64,000 nt of DNA from an uncultured Eubacteriales bacterium (GCA_900316755.1 ONED01000001.1:52728-116727), one strand, 5' to 3'. Shown: positions 9,174 to 17,006, numbered from the stretch's first letter. The notes: a model not told the origin generated them from the letters alone. Translations and numbers: made by a program.

Positions 9174-9258
9174 GTGTGCCGCACAGTGAGGTTTCCAAGA
9201 TTACATATGTTATCAGGATATGTAACACCACAACTGGCGAGTAATGATAATAGGAGGT
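9174..9258 (+). ncRNA. L21 leader-like 5' UTR (ribosomal protein autoregulatory element)
   Basis: About 90 bases lie between the predicted start of transcription and the rplU start. In this position Firmicutes commonly carry the L21 leader RNA, thought to bind L21 and control the operon. The stretch includes short self-complementary elements around TTACATATG (9201-9209) and CATATGTAA-like sequence at 9220-9225, and ends in AGGAGG at 9252-9257. I assign it from position and partial pairing and cannot confirm the consensus structure. Confidence 0.55.
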
Positions 9259-9263
9259 GCCAT

Positions 9264-9572
9264 ATGTACGCAATTATAGCAACAGGTGGTAAACAGTACA
9301 AAGTAGCCGAAGGCGATATCATTAAAGTAGAAAAACTTGGTGTAGAAGCCGGAGAGACTTTTACATTTGACCAAGTTCTTGCAGTAAGCGATTCCGAATT
9401 AAAGGTTGGAAATCCGACAGTAGAAGGCGCTACCGTTACAGCTTCTGTAATCGGAGACGGAAAAGCAAAAAAAGTTATCGTTTACAAGTATAAGAGAAAA
9501 TCTGGATACCATAAGAAAAACGGTCACAGACAGCAATATACAGCCGTTAAGATTGAAAAAATCAACGCATAA
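9264..9572 (+). CDS. rplU: 50S ribosomal protein L21
   Basis: A 102-residue ribosomal protein of the large subunit that binds 23S rRNA. It begins [18 protein letters not shown] and ends with [20 protein letters not shown], both diagnostic of L21. ATG 9264 follows AGGAGG by six bases; the longer in-frame reading from 9174 is leader RNA. It forms an operon with prp (nine bases downstream) and rpmA, the standard Firmicutes order. Confidence 0.99.
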   Translation: MYAIIATGGKQYKVAEGDIIKVEKLGVEAGETFTFDQVLAVSDSELKVGNPTVEGATVTASVIGDGKAKKVIVYKYKRKSGYHKKNGHRQQYTAVKIEKINA

Positions 9573-9581
9573 TTTCCAGCT

Positions 9582-9908
9582 ATGACCAAGGTAACGATTT
9601 ATAGAAACGAATTTAAGGAGTGTGTTGGTTTCAGAGCATATGGGCATGCCGGATGCGGAGAAGCCGGACAAGATATCGTGTGTGCGGCCGTTTCTGTATT
9701 GACGATTAATACGATAAATGCTATTGAAGCATTTACGGAAGAGAAATTTTCCGTTGCATCAGATGAAGAAGAAGGCTATATCGAATATAGAGTTTCAGGC
9801 AGGCCATTAAAAGAGACGACACTACTGTTAAACGCCATGATTCTCGGCTTAGAGGATGTGGCGAAAAACTACGAGAAGTATATTGATTTCACATTTGAGG
9901 AGGTGTAA
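9582..9908 (+). CDS. prp: ribosomal-processing cysteine protease Prp
   Basis: A 108-residue cysteine protease (YsxB family) that removes the N-terminal extension of ribosomal protein L27. The catalytic pair is visible: His in [14 protein letters not shown] near residue 22 and Cys in [14 protein letters not shown] near residue 34. It lies between rplU and rpmA as expected, and the next gene encodes an L27 with the matching extension. I see no strong ribosome site before ATG 9582, which suggests low expression relative to its neighbours. Confidence 0.95.
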   Translation: MTKVTIYRNEFKECVGFRAYGHAGCGEAGQDIVCAAVSVLTINTINAIEAFTEEKFSVASDEEEGYIEYRVSGRPLKETTLLLNAMILGLEDVAKNYEKYIDFTFEEV

Positions 9909-9912
9909 TACC

Positions 9913-10197
9913 ATGATGAATTTAAACCTTCAATTTTTCGCTCATAAAAAAGGAGTTGGTTCTACAAAGAACGGTAGAGACTCAGAATCCAAAAGATTAG
10001 GTGCGAAAAGAGCTGACGGACAATTTGTAAAAGCCGGAAACATTCTTTACAGACAACGTGGAACAAAGATTCATCCGGGTCTGAACGTAGGACGCGGTGG
10101 CGATGATACCTTATTCGCATTAGTTGACGGTGTTGTAAGATTTGAGAGAAAAGGAAGAGATAAGAAACAGGTTTCTATCTATCCGGTAGCTGAATAG
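9913..10197 (+). CDS. rpmA: 50S ribosomal protein L27 with cleavable N-terminal extension
   Basis: A 94-residue large-subunit protein near the peptidyl transferase centre. It starts [17 protein letters not shown]; the part up to the two phenylalanines is the Firmicutes-type extension that Prp removes so that the A-H-K-K end reaches the active centre. [18 protein letters not shown] is the conserved L27 core. ATG 9913 is nine bases after AGGAGG (9898-9903); ATG 9916 is the alternative. A terminator follows at 10221. Confidence 0.98.
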   Translation: MMNLNLQFFAHKKGVGSTKNGRDSESKRLGAKRADGQFVKAGNILYRQRGTKIHPGLNVGRGGDDTLFALVDGVVRFERKGRDKKQVSIYPVAE

Positions 10198-10220
10198 GAA
10201 TTTTACAGATGCATAAATCG

Positions 10221-10255
10221 GGCTTCAAATCATTTGGTTTGAAGCCTTGTTTTTT
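10221..10255 (+). terminator. Rho-independent terminator after rpmA
   Basis: Perfect 9-bp stem GGCTTCAAA (10221-10229) with TTTGAAGCC (10238-10246), eight-base loop, then TTGTTTTTT. It ends the rplU-prp-rpmA unit. Confidence 0.9.
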
Positions 10256-10275
10256 GCGGTATACTTGTTTATACT
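10247..10275 (+). promoter_or_regulatory. possible promoter of obgE
   Basis: TTGTTT at 10247-10252 and TATACT at 10270-10275 are 17 bases apart, between the rpmA terminator and obgE. The -35 part matches only three of six positions and overlaps the terminator tail, so the call is tentative. Confidence 0.4.
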
Positions 10276-10305
10276 TAGATTATTAGAAAAAAGCAGGTGA
10301 GAGAG

Positions 10306-11589
10306 ATGTTTGCAGACAGAGCGAAGATTTATATCCGTTCAGGAAAAGGCGGCGATGGACATGCCAGCTTCCGAAGAGAACTTTATGTGCCCAATGGCGG
10401 TCCGGACGGCGGAGACGGCGGACGTGGGGGAGATGTTATTTTTGAAGTGGATGAAGGACTGAATACCCTTGTCGATTACCGTCATAAAAGAAAATACTGT
10501 GCACAGGACGGAGAGCAGGGAGGCAAGAGAAGATGCCACGGAAAAGATGCAAAAGATATTATTTTGAAAGTTCCGGAAGGAACCGTAATTAAAGAAGCAG
10601 AGTCCGGAAAAGTCATTGCAGATATGTCCGGTGATAACCGCAGACAGGTGATTCTAAAAGGCGGTCGCGGAGGACTTGGAAATCAACATTTTGCCACTGC
10701 AACCATGCAGGTTCCAAAGTATGCGCAGCCCGGGCAGCCGGCTCAGGAATTAAATGTAATATTGGAACTGAAAGTGATTGCCGATGTGGGGCTTATCGGC
10801 TTCCCGAATGTGGGAAAATCGACTCTTTTGTCCCGGGTGACAAATGCAAACCCGAAGATTGCAAATTACCATTTCACGACCATCAATCCAAACCTTGGCG
10901 TCGTGGATTTGGAGGGAACAGACGGATTTGTTATCGCAGATATCCCCGGATTAATCGAGGGTGCATCTGAGGGGGTGGGTCTTGGGCATGAGTTCTTACG
11001 TCATATTGAACGTACCAAGATGATGATTCACGTGGTAGATGCAGCGTCATCCGAAGGTCGTGACCCGATTGAGGATATTTACAAAATCAATGCAGAGTTA
11101 GAAGCCTACAATCCTGAGATTGCCAAACGTCCTCAAGTTATTGCGGCAAACAAGATTGATTTAATCTACGAAGAAGATGAAAATCCGGTAGAAAAACTCC
11201 GTGCCGAATTTGAACCGAAGGGAATAAAGGTATTCCCCATTTCCGGATTTTCCGGCGAGGGCATCAAAGAACTGTTATACTATGTAAATGAACAGTTAAA
11301 AACATTAGACCGGAAAACGATTGTGTTTGAACAGGAATATTTCCCGGAGGAAGAACTGATTCATGAGGATTTGCCATACACTGTTACAGTGGAAGACAAC
11401 ATGTATGTTGTGGAAGGTCCGAAGATTGAAAAAATGCTGGGATATACCAATCTGGATTCCGAAAAAGGATTTGCATTCTTCCAGAAGTTTTTGAAGGAAA
11501 GCGGTATTTTGGAGGAATTGGAAAAATCCGGCATACAAGACGGCGATACCGTGCGTATGTATGGCCTGCAATTTGACTATTATAAATAA
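10306..11589 (+). CDS. obgE: GTPase ObgE/CgtA
   Basis: Essential GTPase that binds the 50S subunit during assembly and links it to stress and, in spore formers, sporulation signalling. The 427-residue protein has the glycine-rich Obg domain (RSGKGGDGHASFRRE, GGDGGRGGDVIFE) at residues 1-157, the G domain with GFPNVGKST, DIPGLIEGASEG and NKIDLIYEE, and the C-terminal OCT domain from about residue 340. ATG 10306 follows AGGTG by six bases and gives the usual MFADRAKIYIRSG opening; the GTG at 10297 lies within that ribosome site. It heads an operon with yhbY, nadD, yqeK and rsfS. Confidence 0.98.
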   Translation: MFADRAKIYIRSGKGGDGHASFRRELYVPNGGPDGGDGGRGGDVIFEVDEGLNTLVDYRHKRKYCAQDGEQGGKRRCHGKDAKDIILKVPEGTVIKEAESGKVIADMSGDNRRQVILKGGRGGLGNQHFATATMQVPKYAQPGQPAQELNVILELKVIADVGLIGFPNVGKSTLLSRVTNANPKIANYHFTTINPNLGVVDLEGTDGFVIADIPGLIEGASEGVGLGHEFLRHIERTKMMIHVVDAASSEGRDPIEDIYKINAELEAYNPEIAKRPQVIAANKIDLIYEEDENPVEKLRAEFEPKGIKVFPISGFSGEGIKELLYYVNEQLKTLDRKTIVFEQEYFPEEELIHEDLPYTVTVEDNMYVVEGPKIEKMLGYTNLDSEKGFAFFQKFLKESGILEELEKSGIQDGDTVRMYGLQFDYYK

Positions 11590-11603
11590 AGGAGACGAAA
11601 CGA

Positions 11604-11894
11604 ATGACTTCCAAACAAAGAGCTTATTTGAAAAGTCTTGCCATGGTGATGGATCCAATCTTTCAGATTGGGAAGGCAAGCATTACACCGGAATTGACCG
11701 GCGCCATCAATGAAGCATTAGAGGCACGTGAACTGATTAAAATCAATGTGCTTCAAAACTGCCTGGATGATCCGAAAGAGCTTGCCAATACGCTGGCAGA
11801 ACGTACCCATTCTCAGATTGTACAGGTAATCGGGAAAAAGATTGTGCTTTATAAAGAAGGAAAAGAGGACAAAAAGAAGATTGTCCTGCCTTGA
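11604..11894 (+). CDS. yhbY: YhbY-family RNA-binding protein (CRM domain)
   Basis: A 96-residue single CRM-domain protein associated with pre-50S ribosomal particles. Visible family features are LTSKQRAYLKSLA-like start (residues 2-13), IFQIGKASITPEL and the late IVQVIGKKIVLYK strand. It starts 14 bases after obgE, in an operon of ribosome-assembly genes. Its exact RNA target is not shown by the sequence. Confidence 0.93.
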   Translation: MTSKQRAYLKSLAMVMDPIFQIGKASITPELTGAINEALEARELIKINVLQNCLDDPKELANTLAERTHSQIVQVIGKKIVLYKEGKEDKKKIVLP

Positions 11895-11917
11895 TTCTAA
11901 GTAGAAGAGGTGTATTT

Positions 11918-12583
11918 ATGAAAATTGGTATTATGGGGGGAACATTTGACCCAATCCACAATGGACATCTGATGCTGGGGGAATATGCTTACCGGCAATA
12001 TCATCTGGATGAGATATGGTACATGCCGAACGGGAATCCGCCGCATAAATCCAATGCAGCGATTGAAGCTAAGAGTCGAAACCGCGTGGAAATGGTAAAA
12101 AGAGCGATTGAAGGAATACCCTATTTTGTGCTTCAGCCTTATGAAATAGAGAATCCCACAATCCATTACTCTTATAAGACCATGGAACATTTTAAAGAGG
12201 TTTATCCGGAACATGAGTTTTATTTTATTATCGGGGCAGATTCCCTGTTTAGTCTGGAAAAATGGAAATGCCCGGAGAAGCTTTTAAAAACCTGTATTAT
12301 TTTGGCAGCCTGCCGGGAAGACAAAGGTACGAAAGACATGCTGTCCCAAATAGAGTATCTGAACAAAAAATACCATGCGGATATTCGTTTTTTAAATACA
12401 CCGAGCGTCGAGATTTCTTCTACTGAAATTCGCAAAAAACTCAAGGAAGGAATCTCTATAAAAGGACTTGTGCCGGAAACCGTATTGGAATATCTGAGGG
12501 AAAATCAATTGTTTGAGGATGGGGAAAATGAGTCAACTGAAGCTGGAAAAAATGAAAAAACGGGTAGCGAGTTACTTAGATAA
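11918..12583 (+). CDS. nadD: nicotinate-nucleotide adenylyltransferase
   Basis: Makes deamido-NAD from nicotinate mononucleotide and ATP. The 221-residue protein opens KIGIMGGTFDPIHNGHL, the nucleotidyltransferase phosphate-binding motif with the HxGH histidines, has FIIGADSLFSLEKWK, and ends the core with SVEISSTEIRKKL (ISSTxIR). ATG 11918 has AAGAGG about seven bases upstream and gives the canonical N-terminus; the TTG at 11891 is rejected. It overlaps the next gene by 56 bases. Confidence 0.97.
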   Translation: MKIGIMGGTFDPIHNGHLMLGEYAYRQYHLDEIWYMPNGNPPHKSNAAIEAKSRNRVEMVKRAIEGIPYFVLQPYEIENPTIHYSYKTMEHFKEVYPEHEFYFIIGADSLFSLEKWKCPEKLLKTCIILAACREDKGTKDMLSQIEYLNKKYHADIRFLNTPSVEISSTEIRKKLKEGISIKGLVPETVLEYLRENQLFEDGENESTEAGKNEKTGSELLR

Positions 12584-13109
12584 GGAGCGCTATGAGCACA
12601 CGCTTGGTGTCATGTATACGGCAGGGGCGATGGCAATGCGTTACCATGTAGATTTGGAAAAAGCACTCATCGCAGGTTTACTGCATGATTGTGCAAAAGG
12701 TCTTTCTTCGGATAAAAAGTTGAAATTGTGTGAAAAATATCAATTAACAGTTTCCGAGTCTGAGCGAAAGAATCCGGGGCTTTTGCACGCAAAATTAGGG
12801 GCTTATATCGCAAAAACAAAATATGGAATTGATGATATGGAGATTGTAGATGCGATTGCATATCATACAACCGGAAGACCGGAAATGACCCTTTTGGATA
12901 AGATTGTATACATCGCAGATTACATAGAACCAAATCGCAATGAGGCACCAAATTTGGACGAGGTAAGAGCACTGGCATTTCAGGATATGGATGCATGTTT
13001 GTATGTGATTTTGAAAGATTCCTTGGCGTATTTAGAGACAAAGAATGAGGTTGTGGATCCCAGAACAGAACAAACTTATCAGTATTACAAAAAACTTTTA
13101 CAGAAATAG
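12528..13109 (+). CDS. yqeK: HD-domain hydrolase YqeK (bis(5'-nucleosyl)-tetraphosphatase, symmetrical)
   Basis: A 193-residue HD-superfamily phosphohydrolase; characterised YqeK proteins split diadenosine tetraphosphate into two ADP. Metal-binding residues are visible as YEHTLGV, LLHDCAKG, HAKLGA, AIAYHTTG and DKIVYIADYIEPNR. ATG 12528 follows GAGG by nine bases; TTG 12513 and ATG 12519 are upstream alternatives. The nadD-yqeK overlap is typical of Firmicutes. Confidence 0.93.
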   Translation: MSQLKLEKMKKRVASYLDKERYEHTLGVMYTAGAMAMRYHVDLEKALIAGLLHDCAKGLSSDKKLKLCEKYQLTVSESERKNPGLLHAKLGAYIAKTKYGIDDMEIVDAIAYHTTGRPEMTLLDKIVYIADYIEPNRNEAPNLDEVRALAFQDMDACLYVILKDSLAYLETKNEVVDPRTEQTYQYYKKLLQK

Positions 13110-13129
13110 AAGAGAAGGAGCGTAAGACT

Positions 13130-13480
13130 ATGGAACAATCAAAACAGATGGCAAAACTGGCGTATCAGGCACTGGATGAAAAAAAAGGAGAAGATATTAA
13201 GATTATTGATATTTCAAATGTATCCGTATTGGCTGATTACTTTATCATTGCAAACGGAAAAAATGACAGTCAGGTGCATGCTTTAGTAGATGCCGTGGAA
13301 GAGGAACTGGATAAAAACGGATTTACCGTGAAACAGCGGGAAGGATATGGGCTTGGAAGCTGGGTGCTTCTGGATTTCGGAGAAATCATTGTCCATGTGT
13401 TTGACAGAGAAAATCGTTTGTTCTACGATTTGGAACGCATTTGGAGAGACGGAAAAACAGTAGGAATCGAAGAACTGTAA
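13130..13480 (+). CDS. rsfS: ribosomal silencing factor RsfS
   Basis: A 116-residue protein that binds L14 on the 50S subunit and blocks subunit joining when nutrients are scarce. Signatures include ISNVSVLADYFIIANGKN, EGYGLGSWVLLDFGEIIVHVF and RLFYDLERIWRDG. AGAAGGAG precedes ATG 13130. It sits last in the obgE ribosome and NAD operon; the transporter gene follows after one base. Confidence 0.97.
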   Translation: MEQSKQMAKLAYQALDEKKGEDIKIIDISNVSVLADYFIIANGKNDSQVHALVDAVEEELDKNGFTVKQREGYGLGSWVLLDFGEIIVHVFDRENRLFYDLERIWRDGKTVGIEEL

Positions 13481-13481
13481 A

Positions 13482-14402
13482 ATGAGTATTTCCTTTGTAT
13501 TTACGAAAATGATTATCCTTTTTTCTGTCCTGATTGTCGGATATATTGCAAATAAAGCCGGTTTTATGGATGCTGTAAGCAATAAAAAGGTATCAGCAAT
13601 TGTTATTAACCTGGCCATTCCCTGTAAAATGCTAAGTTCTCTGAATGAGGCAGACTGCTCCAGAAAAGATATTTTAGCTATGCTCTCAGTTGCACTTTTG
13701 GTGTATGCGTTTTTGATTCTTTTTTCAAAACTTGTACCAAAGCTTTTGAGGATAAAGGGAAGTGAGACTCCGATTCTGGAATTTTTAACCGTATTTTCCA
13801 ATAATGGGTTTATGGGATATCCGGTAATTGAAAGCATTCTCGGAGCGAGTGCATTAATCTACGCAAGTATTTATGATATGTTTAACAGCATTTTACTCTT
13901 TTCTTATGGCGTATATCTGTTTCAGAAGAGTAAAACAGACAGAAAGGGAATAGAATGGAAACGGATGATGAGTACTGCGACAGTTGCAGGATTCCTGACT
14001 ATGATTTTGGCAATTCTCGGAGTCCGTCTGCCGCAGGTACCACACGAAGTATTTTTGATGATTGGAAATGCTGCAACACCACTATCTATGCTGGTAATTG
14101 GTTCCACACTTGCGATGACGCCGATAAGGGAGATATGGAAAGGTTGGAGAGTTTACAGTTTTTCTGTTATTCGACTACTGGTGGTTCCATCAGCAGTATA
14201 TTTGATTTTTCGAAACTTTATTGGAAATCCACTGATATTGGGAGTGGTCGTTCTGGTTACTGCAATGCCTTCCGCTGCGACTACGGTGATGTTTGCAGAA
14301 GAGTATGAGAGTAATGCAAAGTTTGCAGCGCAGTATGTGTTTATCACAACGCTGCTTGCGGTGCTTACCATCCCAATCGTGGGATATCTGTTATTTGTCT
14401 GA
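13482..14402 (+). CDS. AEC-family (auxin efflux carrier type) transporter
   Basis: A 306-residue integral membrane protein of the AEC family, whose bacterial members export or exchange small carboxylates or similar solutes; the substrate cannot be told. About ten hydrophobic segments are visible, among them IILFSVLIVGYIANKAGF, SVALLVYAFLILFSKLV and LLVVPSAVYLIFRNFIG. The internal FSNNGFMGYPVIE and the late VTAMPSAATTVMFAEEY match the family's paired halves. ATG 13482 lies one base after the rsfS stop with no clear ribosome site, suggesting coupling. Confidence 0.9.
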   Translation: MSISFVFTKMIILFSVLIVGYIANKAGFMDAVSNKKVSAIVINLAIPCKMLSSLNEADCSRKDILAMLSVALLVYAFLILFSKLVPKLLRIKGSETPILEFLTVFSNNGFMGYPVIESILGASALIYASIYDMFNSILLFSYGVYLFQKSKTDRKGIEWKRMMSTATVAGFLTMILAILGVRLPQVPHEVFLMIGNAATPLSMLVIGSTLAMTPIREIWKGWRVYSFSVIRLLVVPSAVYLIFRNFIGNPLILGVVVLVTAMPSAATTVMFAEEYESNAKFAAQYVFITTLLAVLTIPIVGYLLFV

Positions 14403-14415
14403 CGATTTCCATAGT

Positions 14416-14465
14416 AAAAGCAGAAACTGCTGAAATTTTATTTTCTTTCAGTGGTTTCTGCTTTT
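14416..14465. terminator. bidirectional terminator between the AEC gene and lexA
   Basis: AAAAGCAGAAACTGCTGAAA at 14416-14435 pairs with TTTCAGTGGTTTCTGCTTTT at 14446-14465, with a T-rich tail on both sides. It serves the + strand operon ending at 14402 and the - strand lexA ending at 14499. Confidence 0.85.
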
Positions 14466-14498
14466 CTCATTTGTATTACAGTGGACTTCCTCCCTGCA

Positions 14499-15116
14499 TT
14501 AATTCATAAAACGAAATACCCCAAATACCTTTCCTACGATTTCACATTGAGAAACGATAATTGGTTCCATATCATCATTCTCCGGTTGCAAACGATAATA
14601 TCCGTCTTCTTTATAAAATGTCTTGACAGTAGCGCTGTCCTCTACAAGTGCAACAACCATCTCTCCGTTAGAAGCAGTAGGTTTTTTCTCAACCAGAACA
14701 TAATCTCCATCCAAAATCCCGGCATTAATCATGCTTTCCCCTTTTACTTTCAAAAGGAAAGACTCATTATTCGGCATGAATTCCATCGGAATCGGGAAAT
14801 AATCCACAATATTCTGTTCCGCAAAAATAGGTTCTCCGGCAGCCACCTGTCCAACAATCGGAACATTGGTCATTTCCTTTCTTGTCAGATTAAAGGCATC
14901 ATCCATAATCTCAATCGCACGCGGCTTTGTAGGATCCCGGCGGATATAACCGTTTTTTTCTAATGTTTCAAGATGGGCGTGGACAGAAGAAGTGGACTTC
15001 AAATGCACTGCATCGCAAATCTCACGCACTGCCGGCGGATAACCGACTCTTAAAATCTCTGCTTTTATGTATTCCAAAATTTCCAATTGTTTCTGACTGA
15101 TTTTACCATATGACAT
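14499..15116 (-). CDS. lexA: SOS repressor LexA
   Basis: Represses DNA-damage genes and cleaves itself when RecA filaments form. The 205-residue protein has an N-terminal winged helix (SQKQLEILEYIKAEI, PPAVREICDAVHLKS) and a C-terminal latent protease. The self-cleavage Ala-Gly is in QVAAGEP near residue 91; the Ser is in VKGESMINAGI near residue 127 and the Lys in ATVKTFY near residue 164. AGGAGG (complement of 15122-15127) precedes the ATG. The gene diverges from a YneA-like gene, and the shared region holds several LexA-box-like sites, so autoregulation is likely. Confidence 0.98.
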   Translation of the reverse strand: MSYGKISQKQLEILEYIKAEILRVGYPPAVREICDAVHLKSTSSVHAHLETLEKNGYIRRDPTKPRAIEIMDDAFNLTRKEMTNVPIVGQVAAGEPIFAEQNIVDYFPIPMEFMPNNESFLLKVKGESMINAGILDGDYVLVEKKPTASNGEMVVALVEDSATVKTFYKEDGYYRLQPENDDMEPIIVSQCEIVGKVFGVFRFMN

Positions 15117-15154
15117 GAGGCGTCCTCCTAACTGAATTCTCTGTTGATAAATTC

Positions 15155-15183
15155 ATTTTACCATATATGTTTTTAAAAAGCAA
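15155..15183 (-). promoter_or_regulatory. possible lexA promoter
   Basis: On the minus strand, TAAAAT (complement of 15155-15160) is preceded by TGG, an extended -10, and TTGCTT lies 17 bases further upstream (complement of 15178-15183). The -35 part is weak. A LexA-box-like AAACAAATGTTT at 15182-15193 touches it. Confidence 0.45.
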
Positions 15184-15206
15184 ACAAATGTTTAGAAAAT
15201 ATGTTC
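15182..15206. promoter_or_regulatory. two degenerate LexA-box-like sites near lexA
   Basis: AAACAAATGTTT at 15182-15193 (two symmetrical changes from GAAC-N4-GTTC) and GAAAATATGTTC at 15195-15206 (one change). They lie one base apart on the lexA side of the divergent region and could support autorepression. Confidence 0.5.
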
Positions 15207-15215
15207 GATTTTTTG

Positions 15216-15244
15216 TTGACAAACAGATGTTCGTGTTGTATACT
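15216..15244 (+). promoter_or_regulatory. sigma-A promoter of the YneA-like gene with an embedded LexA-box-like site
   Basis: TTGACA at 15216-15221 and TATACT at 15239-15244 are 17 bases apart, a near-perfect promoter. A LexA-box-like AAACAGATGTTC occupies 15221-15232, inside the spacer, so a bound repressor would block polymerase. The flanking C and G (15220, 15233) also fit the longer CGAAC-to-GTTCG pattern. Confidence 0.8.
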
Positions 15245-15257
15245 AACATCATAAGCA

Positions 15258-15269
15258 GAACAATTGTTC
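15258..15269 (+). promoter_or_regulatory. perfect LexA box GAACAATTGTTC
   Basis: Exact match to the Gram-positive LexA operator GAAC-N4-GTTC, fully palindromic, seven bases downstream of the expected transcription start of the YneA-like gene. A one-mismatch copy, GAACAAGCATTC, follows at 15271-15282. Confidence 0.88.
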
Positions 15270-15270
15270 G

Positions 15271-15282
15271 GAACAAGCATTC
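15271..15282 (+). promoter_or_regulatory. one-mismatch LexA-box-like site
   Basis: GAACAAGCATTC differs from GAAC-N4-GTTC by one base and lies one base after the perfect box, in the 5' UTR of the YneA-like gene. Confidence 0.5.
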
Positions 15283-15310
15283 GAATATATATACACGGAG
15301 GGGATATATT

Positions 15311-15676
15311 ATGAGCAGACAGGAAATCAGATATCATGCAAAGCAAAGAAGAGCAAAAGAAGTAGCAAAAAAAAGGATGATTCTTTTATTAACTGCCATT
15401 TTTCTGATTGTAATCGGATGTGTTGTTTTTGGAAGCATATTTTCCAAAGCACACGCGAACGAAGTTCAAACGGAAGTTCCGTTTAAATATTATAAAAGCA
15501 TTGTGATTCAGGACGGAGATACCCTTTGGGATATCGCAAAGGAATACCGTACAAATGCTTACTCCGGCACACAGGAATATGTAGATGAGCTGATACGGTT
15601 AAATGGATTGCATTCCGATAAAATTTATGCCGGACAACATTTGATGGTTGCATATTACGATACGGAGTTTAAATAA
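15311..15676 (+). CDS. YneA-like LysM-domain membrane protein, probable SOS cell-division inhibitor
   Basis: A 121-residue protein with a basic N-terminus, one membrane segment at about residues 23-43 (MILLLTAIFLIVIGCVVFG) and a C-terminal LysM peptidoglycan-binding domain (VIQDGDTLWDIAKEY to KIYAGQHLMVAY). B. subtilis YneA has the same layout, lies divergent from lexA, and delays septation during DNA damage; the call rests on that layout and position rather than on close identity. ATG 15311 is preceded by GGAGGGG; the longer frame from 15167 runs through the promoter and is not coding. Expression should be controlled by LexA. Confidence 0.85.
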   Translation: MSRQEIRYHAKQRRAKEVAKKRMILLLTAIFLIVIGCVVFGSIFSKAHANEVQTEVPFKYYKSIVIQDGDTLWDIAKEYRTNAYSGTQEYVDELIRLNGLHSDKIYAGQHLMVAYYDTEFK

Positions 15677-15733
15677 GATTTTAATAAGATTATTTTAAAA
15701 AGAATATCAAGACAAATTTCAGCAAAGATATGA

Positions 15734-15789
15734 AAAGAGCAGTCGGATAAATTCCTTAGTTTGTGTTTATGGGCATTCGACTGTTTCTT
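15734..15789 (+). terminator. possible terminator after the YneA-like gene
   Basis: AAAGAGCAGTCG at 15734-15745 pairs imperfectly with CGACTGTTTCTT at 15778-15789 across a 32-base loop, with a T-rich end. The long loop makes this weak. Confidence 0.35.
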
Positions 15790-15836
15790 ATAGAAGTTCC
15801 AATCTATACGACAAACACCAATTTTTCCAAAAGATA

Positions 15837-15865
15837 TGGACAAAATAAAGGAAATACGATATAAT
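15837..15865 (+). promoter_or_regulatory. sigma-A promoter of the tyrosine recombinase gene
   Basis: TGGACA at 15837-15842, a 17-base spacer and perfect TATAAT at 15860-15865. It indicates the recombinase is transcribed separately from the LexA-controlled gene upstream; I see no LexA box here. Confidence 0.75.
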
Positions 15866-15909
15866 ATTAAAATCAATGATAAAAACACTCTCAGAAAGGA
15901 ATTCATTCA

Positions 15910-16974
15910 ATGGCTAAGGATATTAAAACCTATTATGAACAGTCCTACATAGACAACACCCTTCGGTTACGGCAAGTTTTAAAAACCCTGCCTCCCTTTG
16001 TCAAGGATTACTTCAGGGCGATTGAACCTACAACGTCCGCAAAAACGCGAATTTCCTATGCATACGATTTACGGGTCTTCTTTCAGTTTTTAATTGAAAA
16101 TAACCCCATTTTTCGAGCTTACACGACGAATCAGTTTACAACGCAGGACTTAGAGAAACTGGAACCGGTTGATCTAGAGGAATATCTGGAATATCTGAAG
16201 GTGTATCAATCCCCGGAGGAAAAACAGATGACCAATACAGAACGAGGTCTTGCCCGCAAATTTTCCTCTTTAAGCAGCTTATACCGGTATCTTTACAGAC
16301 ATAAATATGTTGCAAATAATCCAACTGTTTTTGTTGACAAGCCGAAAATTCACGAAAAGGCGATCATACGTCTGGATGCAGATGAGGTTGCCATGTTGCT
16401 GGATTATGTGGAATCCTGCGAAGATGCGTTAACCGGTCAGAAAAAAGTTTACTATGAAAAAACCAAAACCCGCGATTTGGCAATTTTGACCTTGCTATTA
16501 GGCACCGGAATCCGCGTTTCCGAATGTGTCGGTTTAGACATTGATGACTTGGATTTTAAAAATAACGGAATTACCGTTACCCGTAAAGGCGGAAATCAGA
16601 TGGTTGTCTATTTCGGAGATGAAGTGCAGAACGCGCTGGAAAATTATCTGGAAACGACAAGGGCTGCCACTACTCCTCTTCCGGGTCATGAGAATGCCTT
16701 GTTTTTGTCCACACAGCGACGCAGAATCGGGGTACAGGCAGTTGAAAATATGGTAAAAAAATATGCCCGTCAGGTAACACCGAATAAGAAAATTACGCCT
16801 CATAAGCTTCGCAGTACTTACGGAACGAATTTATATAAGGAAACCGGTGACATTTATCTGGTTGCGGACGTTCTGGGACATAAAGATGTAAATACCACTA
16901 AGAAACACTATGCGGCACTGGATGATGCAAGACGCAGGCAGGCTGCATCAGCGGTCAAATTACGAGAATCATAA
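15910..16974 (+). CDS. tyrosine recombinase, XerS-like
   Basis: A 354-residue site-specific recombinase. The N-terminal core-binding domain spans about residues 20-145; the catalytic domain has Arg in GTGIRVSECVG, Lys in TRKGGNQM, His and Arg in TPHKLRSTYG, His in LGHKDVNTT and the nucleophile Tyr in KKHYAAL. Length and the pattern of the N-terminus resemble the single-recombinase XerS used by streptococci for chromosome dimer resolution rather than XerC or XerD of about 300 residues. No phage or transposon gene lies nearby, which argues for a housekeeping role. ATG 15910 follows AGAAAGGA. Confidence 0.88.
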   Translation: MAKDIKTYYEQSYIDNTLRLRQVLKTLPPFVKDYFRAIEPTTSAKTRISYAYDLRVFFQFLIENNPIFRAYTTNQFTTQDLEKLEPVDLEEYLEYLKVYQSPEEKQMTNTERGLARKFSSLSSLYRYLYRHKYVANNPTVFVDKPKIHEKAIIRLDADEVAMLLDYVESCEDALTGQKKVYYEKTKTRDLAILTLLLGTGIRVSECVGLDIDDLDFKNNGITVTRKGGNQMVVYFGDEVQNALENYLETTRAATTPLPGHENALFLSTQRRRIGVQAVENMVKKYARQVTPNKKITPHKLRSTYGTNLYKETGDIYLVADVLGHKDVNTTKKHYAALDDARRRQAASAVKLRES

Positions 16975-17006
16975 ATATAAATATACGAAAAAGGAGTTCA
17001 CGACGA

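Noticed and set aside
15167-15310. Upstream extension of the YneA-like protein
   Set aside because: It would translate through the TTGACA-17-TATACT promoter and the LexA boxes, and a good ribosome site precedes ATG 15311.
15910-16974. Prophage or integron integrase
   Set aside because: No phage, transposase or att-like duplicated sequence nearby, and the length fits a XerS-type housekeeping recombinase.
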